Shown here piece by piece: positions 1 through 8,252 of a stretch of DNA of 21,600 nt (the first letter of the stretch is position 1; the number at the start of each line of letters is the position of its first letter). The notes under the pieces were generated by a model. The model saw only the letters and a list, made by a program, of their open reading frames with translations. It searched no databases and was not told where the DNA came from. Position numbers and translations under genes: made by a program. Origin of the DNA: JBGAQP01 sp044220635 (GTDB lineage Bacteria; Pseudomonadota; Gammaproteobacteria; Burkholderiales; Usitatibacteraceae). Location of the stretch: NCBI GenBank assembly GCA_044220635.1, contig JBGAQP010000038.1:1-21600 (forward strand). Reading direction: 5' to 3'.

Positions 1-54
1 CTAGAAGAATTGCGGGCCTACGACATCCAGTCGTTGCACCGGAGCCTGCACTGA
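1..54 (+). CDS. carB: C-terminal end of carbamoyl-phosphate synthase large subunit (partial)
   Basis: Seventeen codons are open from base 1 and end in TGA at 52-54, giving a tail that ends DIQSLHRSLH. The gene starts outside the window. The tail resembles the end of CarB (a YDIxSxQxLH-like pattern in the family), and carB directly before greA is a common betaproteobacterial order. The assignment therefore rests on a short tail plus synteny. CarB makes carbamoyl phosphate for pyrimidine and arginine synthesis. Only 2 bases separate this stop from the greA start, so the two are probably cotranscribed. Confidence 0.55.
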   Translation, partial: LEELRAYDIQSLHRSLH

Positions 55-56
55 CC

Positions 57-533
57 ATGGGTACCGTCCCGATCACGCTGGCCGGCGCCGAGCTCCTGAA
101 GGCCGAGCTCCAGCGCCTGAAGAGCGTCGACCGCCCGGCGGTGATCACCGCCATCGCGGAGGCCCGCTCCCATGGCGACATCTCCGAGAACGCCGAGTAC
201 GACGCGGCGCGCGAGCGCCAGGGCTTCATCGAGGGGCGCATCCTGGAGCTGGAGGCGAAGCTCGCCAACGCCCAGATCATCGATCCGGGGCTGCTCGACG
301 ACGACGGGCGCGTGGTCTTCGGCTCGACCGTCGAGCTGATGGACGTCGCGGGCGGGGCGAGCGTTTCCTACCAGATCGTCGGCGAGGACGAGGCCGACAT
401 CAAGCTCGGCAAGATCTCCTACTCCTCGCCGATCGCGAAGGCCCTCATCGGGAAGTTCTCGGGCGACGTTGCCGAGGTCCGGACGCCGGGGGGGATGAAG
501 GAGTTCGAGATCGTCGACGTGCGCTTCCTGTAG
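57..533 (+). CDS. greA: Transcription elongation factor GreA
   Basis: This 158-residue protein has the normal GreA length. It rescues backtracked RNA polymerase by stimulating cleavage of the 3' end of the nascent RNA in the secondary channel. The N-terminal half is the coiled coil, whose tip carries the family signature GDISENAEYDAARERQ with its acidic residues (about residues 40-55). The C-terminal half is the FKBP-like domain with GKISYSSPIAKALIGK. The ATG lies 2 bases after the upstream carB stop. A possible GGAG lies at 41-44, rather far from the start, so translation may depend on coupling. Its last 89 bases are antisense to the tail of the convergent YhbY gene. Confidence 0.96.
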   Translation: MGTVPITLAGAELLKAELQRLKSVDRPAVITAIAEARSHGDISENAEYDAARERQGFIEGRILELEAKLANAQIIDPGLLDDDGRVVFGSTVELMDVAGGASVSYQIVGEDEADIKLGKISYSSPIAKALIGKFSGDVAEVRTPGGMKEFEIVDVRFL

Positions 534-1122
534 CGCGCTCCCCGGCGTTGGGCTCGGCCATCCCGAAGGCGCGCGGGCCCGAATCGGGGGCGGGCTTGCG
601 CTTGCCGAAGCCGGCGGGCTTGCGCTTGCCGAAGTCGGGCTTGCCCGAAACCGGCGCGGGCTTGCGCTTTCCGAAGCCGGCGGGCTTGCGCTTGCCGGAG
701 TCGGGCTTGCCCGAAACCGGCGCGGGCTTGCGCTTGCCGAAGGCGGGCTTTCCCGCGACGGGGGCGGTCCTGCGTGCCCGGGCTCCGGCCTTCGCACGGG
801 CCTCGGGCGCGGGTTCTGCCGGCCGCGGCCTCGCGGGCTTCGGGGGCTCGGGACGGGCCCGGAAGATCACCAGGACCTTGCCGATGGACTGCACCGGATG
901 GGCCTCGAGGCGCGCGCAGATCTCCTCCATCCACGCACCGCGGGCCGCGCGGTCGTCGGTGGCGGCCTTTACCTTGATCAGCTCGTGGGCCGCTAGCGAG
1001 CGATCGATCTCGGCGAGGACTTCGGGGGTGAGGCCCTTGTCGCCGACGATGACCACGGGGCGCAGGCGGTGGGCCCGGGCCCGCAGCTCGCTGCGGCGGG
1101 ACGATGCGAGGGGCGCGCTCAT
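445..1122 (-). CDS. yhbY: YhbY-family (CRM domain) RNA-binding protein with long basic repetitive tail
   Basis: Residues 1-90 form the CRM/YhbY fold: SRRSELRARAHRLRPVVIVG, then the GDKGLT turn (the G-x-K-G-L RNA-binding loop), and VQSIGKVLVIFR. YhbY proteins bind ribosomal RNA precursors and act in large-subunit assembly. Placement beside rlmE fits this, since rlmE modifies 23S rRNA. The usual protein is about 100 residues; this one is 225. The extra part is rich in K, R, P and G, and includes a 22-residue tandem repeat built from GKRKPA units. The final 29 or so codons run antisense into greA. The ATG at 1122 is 35 bp from the divergent rlmE start. The domain call is firm. Whether the whole tail is translated is inference, but no earlier stop exists in frame. 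Confidence 0.88.
   Translation of the reverse strand: MSAPLASSRRSELRARAHRLRPVVIVGDKGLTPEVLAEIDRSLAAHELIKVKAATDDRAARGAWMEEICARLEAHPVQSIGKVLVIFRARPEPPKPARPRPAEPAPEARAKAGARARRTAPVAGKPAFGKRKPAPVSGKPDSGKRKPAGFGKRKPAPVSGKPDFGKRKPAGFGKRKPAPDSGPRAFGMAEPNAGERATGSARRRSRTPSSPPASGPRQRRPRTSR
591..743. repeat. 66-bp tandem repeat inside the yhbY tail
   Basis: Two full 66-bp units (591-656 and 657-722) differ at only a few bases, and a third begins at 723 and soon diverges. Each unit holds two copies of a shorter core that reads CGGGCTTGCGCTTGCCGAAG on the plus strand. The unit length is 22 codons, so the repeat keeps frame and encodes repeated GKRKPAPVSGKPD and GKRKPAGF segments on the minus strand. It is a coding minisatellite, not an intergenic element. 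Confidence 0.9.
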
Positions 1123-1157
1123 GGAGCGATCATAGCAGCAGGCCCGAGGCCTTCCCG

Positions 1158-1811
1158 ATGAAGAAGTCCCACTCCAGCAAGCAGTGGCTCCGTCGCCACG
1201 TCACCGACCCCTACGTGCACCGCTCGCGCAAGGAAGGCTGGCGCTCGCGCTCGGCCTTCAAGCTCCTCGAGATCGACGAGCGCGATCGCCTGCTCGCGCC
1301 CGGCCGGGTGGTGGTGGACCTCGGCGCGGCCCCCGGGGGATGGTCCCAGGTGACGGCGAAGAAGGTGGGCCCGGCGGGCGCCGTCGTGGCGATCGACCTG
1401 CTCGAGATGGAGGCGATTCCCGGCGTGGCCTTCATCCGCGGCGATTTCGCCGGGCCCGCGGGGCTCGCCGCCGTCGCGGGCGAGCTCGCGGGGCGCAAGG
1501 CCGACCTCGTGCTCTCGGACATGGCTCCCAACATGACCGGCATCCCCGTGACCGACCAGGCCCGGTCGATGGCGCTCGCGGAGCTCGCCCGGGATTTCGC
1601 GCTCGCGCACCTGAAACCGGGCGGGGCCTTCCTGGTCAAATTGTTCCAGGGCGAGGGCTACGAGGAGTATCTGCGCTCGCTGCGGGCGGCCTTCGACAAG
1701 GTCGCGGTGCGCAAGCCCGGCGCGTCCCGGGGCGAGTCCGCCGAACTTTTCCTGCTCGCCCGGGGCCTCAAGGCGCGCGATCCCGGCCCGAAGCCCCCCG
1801 CCGGGGCTTGA
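1158..1811 (+). CDS. rlmE: 23S rRNA (uridine-2'-O)-methyltransferase RlmE (FtsJ/RrmJ)
   Basis: This 217-residue SAM-dependent enzyme methylates the 2'-O of U2552 in 23S rRNA within the late 50S particle. The SAM site is VDLGAAPGGWSQV (about 53-65), followed by SDMAPNMTG (120-128) and LVKLFQGEGYEEYL (159-172). The catalytic K-D-K-E tetrad of the family is visible as K35, D121, K161 and E196. The frame is open further upstream to 1104, but ATG 1158 gives the MKKSHSSKQWL start typical of the family and leaves the divergent yhbY start free. Its TGA overlaps the CTTGAAA string upstream of ftsH. Confidence 0.96.
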   Translation: MKKSHSSKQWLRRHVTDPYVHRSRKEGWRSRSAFKLLEIDERDRLLAPGRVVVDLGAAPGGWSQVTAKKVGPAGAVVAIDLLEMEAIPGVAFIRGDFAGPAGLAAVAGELAGRKADLVLSDMAPNMTGIPVTDQARSMALAELARDFALAHLKPGGAFLVKLFQGEGYEEYLRSLRAAFDKVAVRKPGASRGESAELFLLARGLKARDPGPKPPAGA

Positions 1812-1834
1812 AATCGGGGCGCGGGGCGGAATTT

Positions 1835-1843
1835 TGCTATAGT
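1835..1843 (+). promoter_or_regulatory. Extended -10 promoter candidate for ftsH
   Basis: TGCTATAGT combines the extended -10 TG with a TATAGT hexamer at 1838-1843. It lies in the 99-bp rlmE-ftsH gap, inside a small AT-rich patch. No good -35 lies 17 bp upstream, which is normal for extended -10 promoters. A CTTGAAA at 1807-1813 matches a heat-shock sigma-32 -35 element, and ftsH is under sigma-32 in E. coli, but I see no convincing partner -10 for it. The predicted RNA start is near 1850. Confidence 0.45.
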
Positions 1844-1910
1844 GGACACCTTTGGGTTCAACCCCTTATCCCTCTGATTTCGTAGGGCCTTTTCCCTCGA
1901 GGACATGCAC

Positions 1911-3815
<1,905 letters not shown>

Positions 3816-3839
3816 CCGGGCGCCGATGAGCGTTCGCGC

Positions 3840-3872
3840 AAGGGGGTGGCCGTGCGCCACCCCTTTTTCTTT
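3840..3872 (+). terminator. Rho-independent terminator after ftsH
   Basis: GGGGTGGC (3843-3850) pairs with GCCACCCC (3856-3863) across a 5-base loop. A G-U pair and two A-T pairs can extend the stem at the base. TTTTTCTTT follows at 3864-3872. This is the strongest terminator in the window. It overlaps the first possible GTG codons of folP, so ftsH and folP are probably separate or attenuated units. Confidence 0.78.
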
Positions 3873-4730
3873 GTGACTCCCGTCCTGCGCTGCGGGGATC
3901 ACGCGCTCGCCCTCGACCGGCCGCGGGTGATGGGGGTCGTGAACGTCACGGCGGACTCCTTCTCCGACGGCGGGCGCCATCTCGATCCGGCGGCGGCGAT
4001 CGCCCACGGCCTGCGGCTCGCCGCGGACGGCGCGGATCTCGTCGACGTGGGCGGGGAGTCCACCCGCCCGGGCGCGGTGCCCGTCGCCCTCGAAGAGGAG
4101 CTCGCGCGGGTCCTGCCCGTCGTGCGCGCGCTCGCGCGCGAGGGCGTGGCGGTTTCCGTGGACACCCGCAAGCCCGAGGTCATGCGCCAGGCGATCGACG
4201 CGGGCTGCGCGATGGTGAACGACGTCGGTGGCTTCCGCGCCGAGGGGGCGATCGCCGCGGTCGAGCGCGCGCGGGTGGCCGTGTGCGCGATGCACATGCA
4301 GGGCACGCCCGCGACCATGCAGAAGGACCCGCGCTACGCGGACGTGGTGGCGGAGGTGTCGGAATTCCTGCGCGAACGCGCGGCCGCGCTCGAGTCGGCG
4401 GGCGTGGTCCGCGACCGGATCGCGCTCGATCCCGGCTTCGGCTTCGGCAAGACGCTTGCGCACAACGTGGCGCTCTTCCGCGCGCTGCCCCGACTCGCCG
4501 CCCTCGGCTACCCGGTCCTCGCGGGGGTGTCGCGCAAGCGCATGATCGGGGATCTCACCGGGCGGGAGACGGGCGAGCGCCTCGCCGGCAGCGTTGCCGC
4601 GGCTCTCCTCGCGGTGCAGAATGGCGCCCACATCGTGCGGGTGCACGACGTGAAGGAAACGGTGGACGCGATCAAGGTGTGGCTCGCGCTCGGAACCTCC
4701 CCCTCTCCCTCCGGGACAGGGCCGGGTTGA
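3873..4730 (+). CDS. folP: Dihydropteroate synthase
   Basis: This cytoplasmic enzyme condenses p-aminobenzoate with 6-hydroxymethyl-dihydropterin pyrophosphate in folate synthesis and is the sulfonamide target. All family blocks are present in order: MGVVNVTADSFSDGG, DLVDVGGESTRPG, VSVDTRKPEV, VNDVGGF, MHMQGTPATMQ, LDPGFGFGKT, GVSRKRMIG and RVHDV. The first block has A where NVTPDSF is usual. In-frame GTG codons lie at 3846, 3852 and 3873. I prefer 3873, since it follows the terminator U-tract and gives a family-like N-terminus (285 residues), but it has no visible Shine-Dalgarno. GTG 3852 has AAGGGGG in front. The last dozen codons derive from a REP-like palindrome. glmM follows after 10 bases, its ribosome site overlapping the folP stop. 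Confidence 0.93.
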   Translation: MTPVLRCGDHALALDRPRVMGVVNVTADSFSDGGRHLDPAAAIAHGLRLAADGADLVDVGGESTRPGAVPVALEEELARVLPVVRALAREGVAVSVDTRKPEVMRQAIDAGCAMVNDVGGFRAEGAIAAVERARVAVCAMHMQGTPATMQKDPRYADVVAEVSEFLRERAAALESAGVVRDRIALDPGFGFGKTLAHNVALFRALPRLAALGYPVLAGVSRKRMIGDLTGRETGERLAGSVAAALLAVQNGAHIVRVHDVKETVDAIKVWLALGTSPSPSGTGPG

Positions 4731-4737
4731 GGGCCCG
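4700..4737. repeat. Degenerate REP-like palindrome at the folP-glmM junction
   Basis: CCCTCTCCC (4701-4709) and GGGACAGGG (4713-4721) form a 9-bp stem with one C-C mismatch and a 3-base loop. GCCGGGTTGAGGGC follows. The layout matches the dispersed CCCTCTCCC/GGGAGAGGG palindromes common in GC-rich proteobacteria. It supplies the last folP codons (SPSPSGTGPG) and its stop, and its GAGGG (4729-4733) serves as the glmM ribosome binding site. One copy in one window cannot prove repetition. Confidence 0.5.
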
Positions 4738-4740
4738 GAC

Positions 4741-6099
4741 GTGAACGACCGGAAATACTTCGGGACCGACGGCATCCGGGGGCGCGTGGGCGTGGCGCCG
4801 ATCACGCCCGACTTCGTGCTGCGGCTCGGGCACGCGGCGGGCAAGGTGCTTTCGCGCGCCGACGTCGCCCCCCCGCACCGCGACCGCCCCGCGGTGCTCG
4901 TCGGCAAGGACACGCGCATCTCGGGCTACCTGCTCGAGTCCGCGCTCGAGGCGGGACTTTCCTCGGCGGGCGTGGACACGCTCCTCGTGGGCCCGATGCC
5001 CACGCCGGCGGTCGCGTTCCTCACGCGGGCCCTGCGCCTTTCGGCCGGGATCATGATCTCGGCGTCGCACAATCCCTACGAGGACAACGGCATCAAGTTC
5101 TTCTCCGCGGAGGGGATGAAGCTGCCCGACGCCGTGGAGGCCGAGATCGAGGGCGCGCTCGCCGAGCCCCTCGCGATGCCCGCCCCGGCGCAACTCGGCA
5201 AGGCCGAGCGCGTTCACGACGCCGAAGGCCGGTACCTCGAGTTCTGCAAGGGCACCTTCCCGAAGCGCCGGTCGCTTCGCGGCGTGAAGCTCGTCGTCGA
5301 CTGCGCCCACGGCGCGAACTACCGCGTCGGCCCGCGCGTCTTCCAGGAGCTGGGCGCGGAGGTGGTGGCCACCGGCAACCAGCCCAACGGCACCAACATC
5401 AACGAGGGCTGCGGCGCCACCACGCCCCGCGCGCTCGCCCGCGCCGTCGCCGAATCCGGGGCGGACTTCGGCATCGCCTTCGACGGCGACGGCGACCGCC
5501 TCGCCATGGCCGACCACGACGGGCGGCTCTTCGACGGCGACCAGCTCCTCTACGCGATCGTGAAGCACCGCCACGCCGAGGGGCGGCTGCGGGGCGGCGT
5601 GGCGGGCACCCTCATGACCAACTTCGCCCTCGAGCGGCGCTTCGCCGAGATGGGCATCGCGTTCGCGCGCGCGAAGGTCGGCGACCGCTACGTGCTCGAG
5701 CTGCTCGTCGAGCGTGGCTGGGACTGCGGCGGCGAGAACTCGGGTCACCTGCTGTGCCTCGACTGCCACACGACGGGCGATGCCATCATCTCCGCGCTGC
5801 AGGTGCTCGCCGCGCTGGTCTCCGCCGGGCAGACGCTGGGCGACTACACGCGCGAGCTCACGCTGATGCCCCAGGTGCTCACCAACGTGGCGCTCGCGGG
5901 CCACGGCGACGTGACCGCGATGCCCGCGGTGCGCGCGGCGGTCGCCGCCGCGGAATCGGCGCTCGCGGGGCGCGGCCGCGTGCTGTTGCGCCCCTCGGGC
6001 ACGGAGCCGGTGATTCGCGTGATGGTCGAGGGCGAGGACGCGGCGCGGGTGCGCTCGCTCGCCGAGTCGATCGCCGCCGCGGTGCGCCGCGCCGCCTGA
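4741..6099 (+). CDS. glmM: Phosphoglucosamine mutase
   Basis: GlmM converts glucosamine-6-phosphate to glucosamine-1-phosphate on the route to UDP-GlcNAc for peptidoglycan and LPS. At 452 residues it has the family length. FGTDGIRG stands at the N-terminus. The catalytic phosphoserine lies in SASHNPYEDNGIKFF (S109), the metal loop is DGDGDR (248-253), and the phosphate-binding RPSGTEP is near the C-terminus. The start is GTG with GAGGG 7 bases upstream, overlapping the folP stop, which suggests translational coupling. folP-glmM is a conserved pair in proteobacteria. Its TGA lies inside a hairpin shared with the convergent neighbour. Confidence 0.97.
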   Translation: MNDRKYFGTDGIRGRVGVAPITPDFVLRLGHAAGKVLSRADVAPPHRDRPAVLVGKDTRISGYLLESALEAGLSSAGVDTLLVGPMPTPAVAFLTRALRLSAGIMISASHNPYEDNGIKFFSAEGMKLPDAVEAEIEGALAEPLAMPAPAQLGKAERVHDAEGRYLEFCKGTFPKRRSLRGVKLVVDCAHGANYRVGPRVFQELGAEVVATGNQPNGTNINEGCGATTPRALARAVAESGADFGIAFDGDGDRLAMADHDGRLFDGDQLLYAIVKHRHAEGRLRGGVAGTLMTNFALERRFAEMGIAFARAKVGDRYVLELLVERGWDCGGENSGHLLCLDCHTTGDAIISALQVLAALVSAGQTLGDYTRELTLMPQVLTNVALAGHGDVTAMPAVRAAVAAAESALAGRGRVLLRPSGTEPVIRVMVEGEDAARVRSLAESIAAAVRRAA

Positions 6100-6119
6100 G
6101 GGGCGTCGCGCCTCAGGCG
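6093..6119. terminator. Hairpin spanning both convergent stop codons (possible bidirectional terminator)
   Basis: CGCCTGAGG (6093-6101) pairs perfectly with CCTCAGGCG (6111-6119) across a 9-base loop. The glmM TGA (6097-6099) and the complement of the opposing TGA (6113-6115) sit in the two arms. No T-tract follows on either strand, so intrinsic termination is only a possibility. Confidence 0.45.
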
Positions 6120-6910
6120 CTCCCCAGGGCCGTGTGCATCGCGGCGATCACGCCGGCTGCGATCCGCCCCGGCCGTTCGCCCACGCCGAAGGCGGCGGCG
6201 CGGTCCCCGCGCGGGTCGACCTCCACGATCTTCGTGCCGGGGGCGACGGCCGCGCCGTCGTGCGTGAGGCCGCGCAGGATCCCGGAGAAGGGCGCCCGGA
6301 CGGACCGGTCGCCGACTCGCGCCACCTCGTCGCCCTCGCGCACCGCGTCGCCGATGGCGAGCGCCGTGCGCAGGATGCCCGCAGCCGGCGAGTAGACGAA
6401 GCGTTCGCGCCCGCGGCCGGCCAGGGAACGGGGCTCGCCTTCGAGTTCGCGCGCCTTGCCCTCGCGGATGACGCGGCCCAGCGCCTCGCCCCAGGCGGTC
6501 TCCACCACGAGGTCCGCGTTGCCGCCGGCGACGAAGCCCGGACCCAGGCCGATGCACAGGCGGGAAGCGTCGCCGCGCCCCTCGGGCGGGGCGTGCTTGC
6601 GCATGCGCGCATCGACCACGGCGTCGGGCGCGATCGCCTCGAGCAGCTCGGCGAGCGCCAGGTCGCAGACGGGAATGGCGCGGGCGCAGGCGAGCATCGG
6701 CGCGATGTCGCGGGCGTCGCGCGCCCGCTTGGCGCGCACGCCCTCGAGGGTCGACGTGCCCTCGTAGAAGGCATCGGTGAAGGCCATGCCGCGCCGGGGA
6801 TGGGCGGGCCGGGGCTCGTCGTGGACGACGACCGCGTGACCCGCCTGCCGCAGGCGCAGGGCGACCGCGGATCCGATGTCCCCGGCGCCTCGAACGAGAA
6901 TCCTGGCCAT
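6113..6910 (-). CDS. YqeB/EF2563-type protein of selenium-dependent molybdenum hydroxylase maturation family
   Basis: This 265-residue protein opens with RILVRGAGDIGSAVALRL, a Rossmann dinucleotide fold. A middle block follows with LGPGFVAGGNADLVVET and LGRVI. The C-terminal half looks like a barrel-sandwich (biotinyl-like) domain with SPAAGILRTALAIGDAV, APFSGILRGLTHDG and PGTKIVEVDPRG. This order matches the EF2563/YqeB family, named for its co-occurrence with selenium-dependent molybdenum hydroxylases. The biochemical role is not established. No molybdenum hydroxylase, selD or XdhC gene lies in the window, so the gene is an orphan here. It converges on glmM and is divergent from pstS. Family placement is fairly sure; function is not. 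Confidence 0.78.
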   Translation of the reverse strand: MARILVRGAGDIGSAVALRLRQAGHAVVVHDEPRPAHPRRGMAFTDAFYEGTSTLEGVRAKRARDARDIAPMLACARAIPVCDLALAELLEAIAPDAVVDARMRKHAPPEGRGDASRLCIGLGPGFVAGGNADLVVETAWGEALGRVIREGKARELEGEPRSLAGRGRERFVYSPAAGILRTALAIGDAVREGDEVARVGDRSVRAPFSGILRGLTHDGAAVAPGTKIVEVDPRGDRAAAFGVGERPGRIAAGVIAAMHTALGSA

Positions 6911-6941
6911 GGCCCTCCGCGAATCCCCGGCGGGCGCACCG

Positions 6942-6959
6942 CGGTCACGGTCCTGTCAC
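6942..6959 (+). promoter_or_regulatory. Pho box upstream of pstS
   Basis: CGGTCAC and CTGTCAC are 7-bp direct repeats separated by 4 bp (GGTC). This is the 7-4-7 layout of the PhoB box (consensus CTGTCAT twice). The box ends 10 bp before the -10 at 6970, which is the spacing at which PhoB takes the place of a -35. It predicts phosphate-starvation control of pstSCAB. The start of the divergent YqeB-like gene is only 31 bp away and may be affected. Confidence 0.78.
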
Positions 6960-6969
6960 ACTGACCGCC

Positions 6970-6975
6970 TATAGT
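6970..6975 (+). promoter_or_regulatory. -10 element of the pst promoter
   Basis: TATAGT (5 of 6 to consensus) stands 10 bp after the Pho box. The predicted RNA start is near 6982, giving a leader of about 70 bases before pstS. Confidence 0.65.
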
Positions 6976-7051
6976 CCCTGGTGCCGCCGGGAGCGACCCG
7001 CAATCCGTCCGCCCCGGATCCGCCGCATCCCGAATCCAGGAGATACCCGCA

Positions 7052-8086
7052 ATGTACAAGCGTTTCCCGATCCTTGCCGCGTTCACCGCCGCCGCGGCCC
7101 TCGCCGTCCCCGTCCTCGCCGCCGACATCACCGGCGCCGGCGCGACCTTCCCGTACCCGATCTACGCCAAGTGGGCCGATGCCTACAAGAAGAGCACCGG
7201 CACGGGCATGAACTACCAGTCGATCGGCTCGGGCGGCGGCATCAAGCAGATCACCGCCAGGACCGTCAATTTCGGCGCCTCGGACATGCCGATGAAGGCC
7301 GAAGATCTGGAGAGGAACGGCCTGATGCAGTTCCCGGCCATCATGGGCGGCGTGGTCCCGGTCTACAACCTGAAGGGCATCCGTGCCGGCGAGATCAGGT
7401 TCACGGGCGAGCTGCTCGCGGGCATCTATCTCGGCAAGGTCAAGAAGTGGAACGATCCCGCGATCGCGAGCCTCAATCCCGGCGTCAGGCTCCCCGACGA
7501 GAACATCACGGTGGTGCACCGCTCCGACGGGTCGGGCACGACCTTCCTGTGGACCAACTACCTTTCCAAGGTGAGCGCCGACTGGAAGAGCGCGGTGGGC
7601 GAGGGCACGTCGGTCAAGTGGCCCGCGGGAGTGGGCGGCAAGGGCAACGAAGGTGTCGCCTCCTACGTGCAGAAGATCAACGGCTCGCTCGGCTACGTCG
7701 AGTACGCCTACGCGAAGCAGAACAAGCTCACCGCGGGCCAGATGAAGAACAAGGCGGGCAAGTACGTCGCGCCGACGGATGCCTCTTTCAAGGCGGCCGC
7801 CGCCGGCGCCGATTGGACGAAGACCCCGGGCATGGGCGTCGTCCTCACGGACCAGCCCGGCGAGGGCAGCTGGCCGGTGACGGGCGCCTCGTTCATCCTC
7901 ATCCACAGGTCCCAGGAGAAGCCGGAGAAGGCGAAGGAAGTGCTCAAGTTCTTCGACTGGTCCTTCGCCAACGGCCAGAAGATGGCCGACGAGCTCGACT
8001 ACGTGCCGATGCCCGACCCCGTGGTCAAGGTGATCCAGGCCGAGTGGAAGAACATCAAGGATCCGTCCGGCAAGTCGGTCTACTGA
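7052..8086 (+). CDS. pstS: Phosphate ABC transporter, periplasmic phosphate-binding protein
   Basis: PstS binds inorganic phosphate in the periplasm and hands it to PstCA. This 344-residue protein starts with a Sec signal peptide (KR, a hydrophobic core, then a VLA-A cleavage site near residue 24). The mature protein begins ADITGAGATFPYPIY, as in E. coli PstS. Ligand-loop motifs are visible: SIGSGGGIKQI, FGASDMPM, RSDGSGTTFLWT, VGGKGNEGV, and YVEYAYAKQNKL. A good AGGAG stands 9 bases before the ATG (7038-7042). It is the first gene of the Pho-box operon, and a hairpin after it may favour higher PstS dosage than the membrane parts. Confidence 0.97.
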   Translation: MYKRFPILAAFTAAAALAVPVLAADITGAGATFPYPIYAKWADAYKKSTGTGMNYQSIGSGGGIKQITARTVNFGASDMPMKAEDLERNGLMQFPAIMGGVVPVYNLKGIRAGEIRFTGELLAGIYLGKVKKWNDPAIASLNPGVRLPDENITVVHRSDGSGTTFLWTNYLSKVSADWKSAVGEGTSVKWPAGVGGKGNEGVASYVQKINGSLGYVEYAYAKQNKLTAGQMKNKAGKYVAPTDASFKAAAAGADWTKTPGMGVVLTDQPGEGSWPVTGASFILIHRSQEKPEKAKEVLKFFDWSFANGQKMADELDYVPMPDPVVKVIQAEWKNIKDPSGKSVY

Positions 8087-8113
8087 TCCGTCGGCCGCGG
8101 AATGGGGCCACTT

Positions 8114-8140
8114 GGGGGGCGGTGACGAGCCGCCCCCTTT
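8114..8140 (+). terminator. Hairpin between pstS and pstC (attenuator-like terminator)
   Basis: GGGGGCGG (8115-8122) pairs with CCGCCCCC (8130-8137) across a 7-base loop, then TTT. The stem is strong but the T-tract is short, suggesting partial termination so that pstS is made in excess over pstCAB. Confidence 0.6.
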
Positions 8141-8252
8141 CATTGACGCGAAGCCATCCCGCATGAGCACGCTGATCGGTCCGCTCGGGCATACTAGAGG
8201 GCCCTCGACGAGAGAGACTTCCCGGGCCGCCGAGTCCGGGAAAACGCCTCCT

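Noticed and set aside
591..743. Repeats as a CRISPR array
   Set aside because: The units are contiguous 66-bp tandem copies in coding frame with no unique spacers, and no cas genes are near.
18..797. Minus-strand frame of 259 codons over greA and the repeat region
   Set aside because: It is an out-of-frame reading of the yhbY tail repeat plus antisense greA, without domain content.
1807..1813. Sigma-32 -35 element CTTGAAA before ftsH
   Set aside because: It matches the -35 exactly, but no CCCCAT-like -10 lies 13-15 bp downstream and the string includes the rlmE stop codon. It is noted only as a possibility.
4672..5904. Long minus-strand frame opposite glmM
   Set aside because: It is a compositional shadow of glmM with no recognisable domain and no sensible start region.
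8143..8193. Internal promoter for pstC (TTGACG at 8143 with CATACT near 8188)
   Set aside because: The spacing between the two hexamers is far too long and the -10 match is poor.
8112..8252. N-terminal extension of PstC from TTG 8112 or ATG 8163
   Set aside because: TTG 8112 lies in the hairpin stem region and the extra residues are polar and unlike PstC. The hydrophobic family N-terminus begins near 8274.
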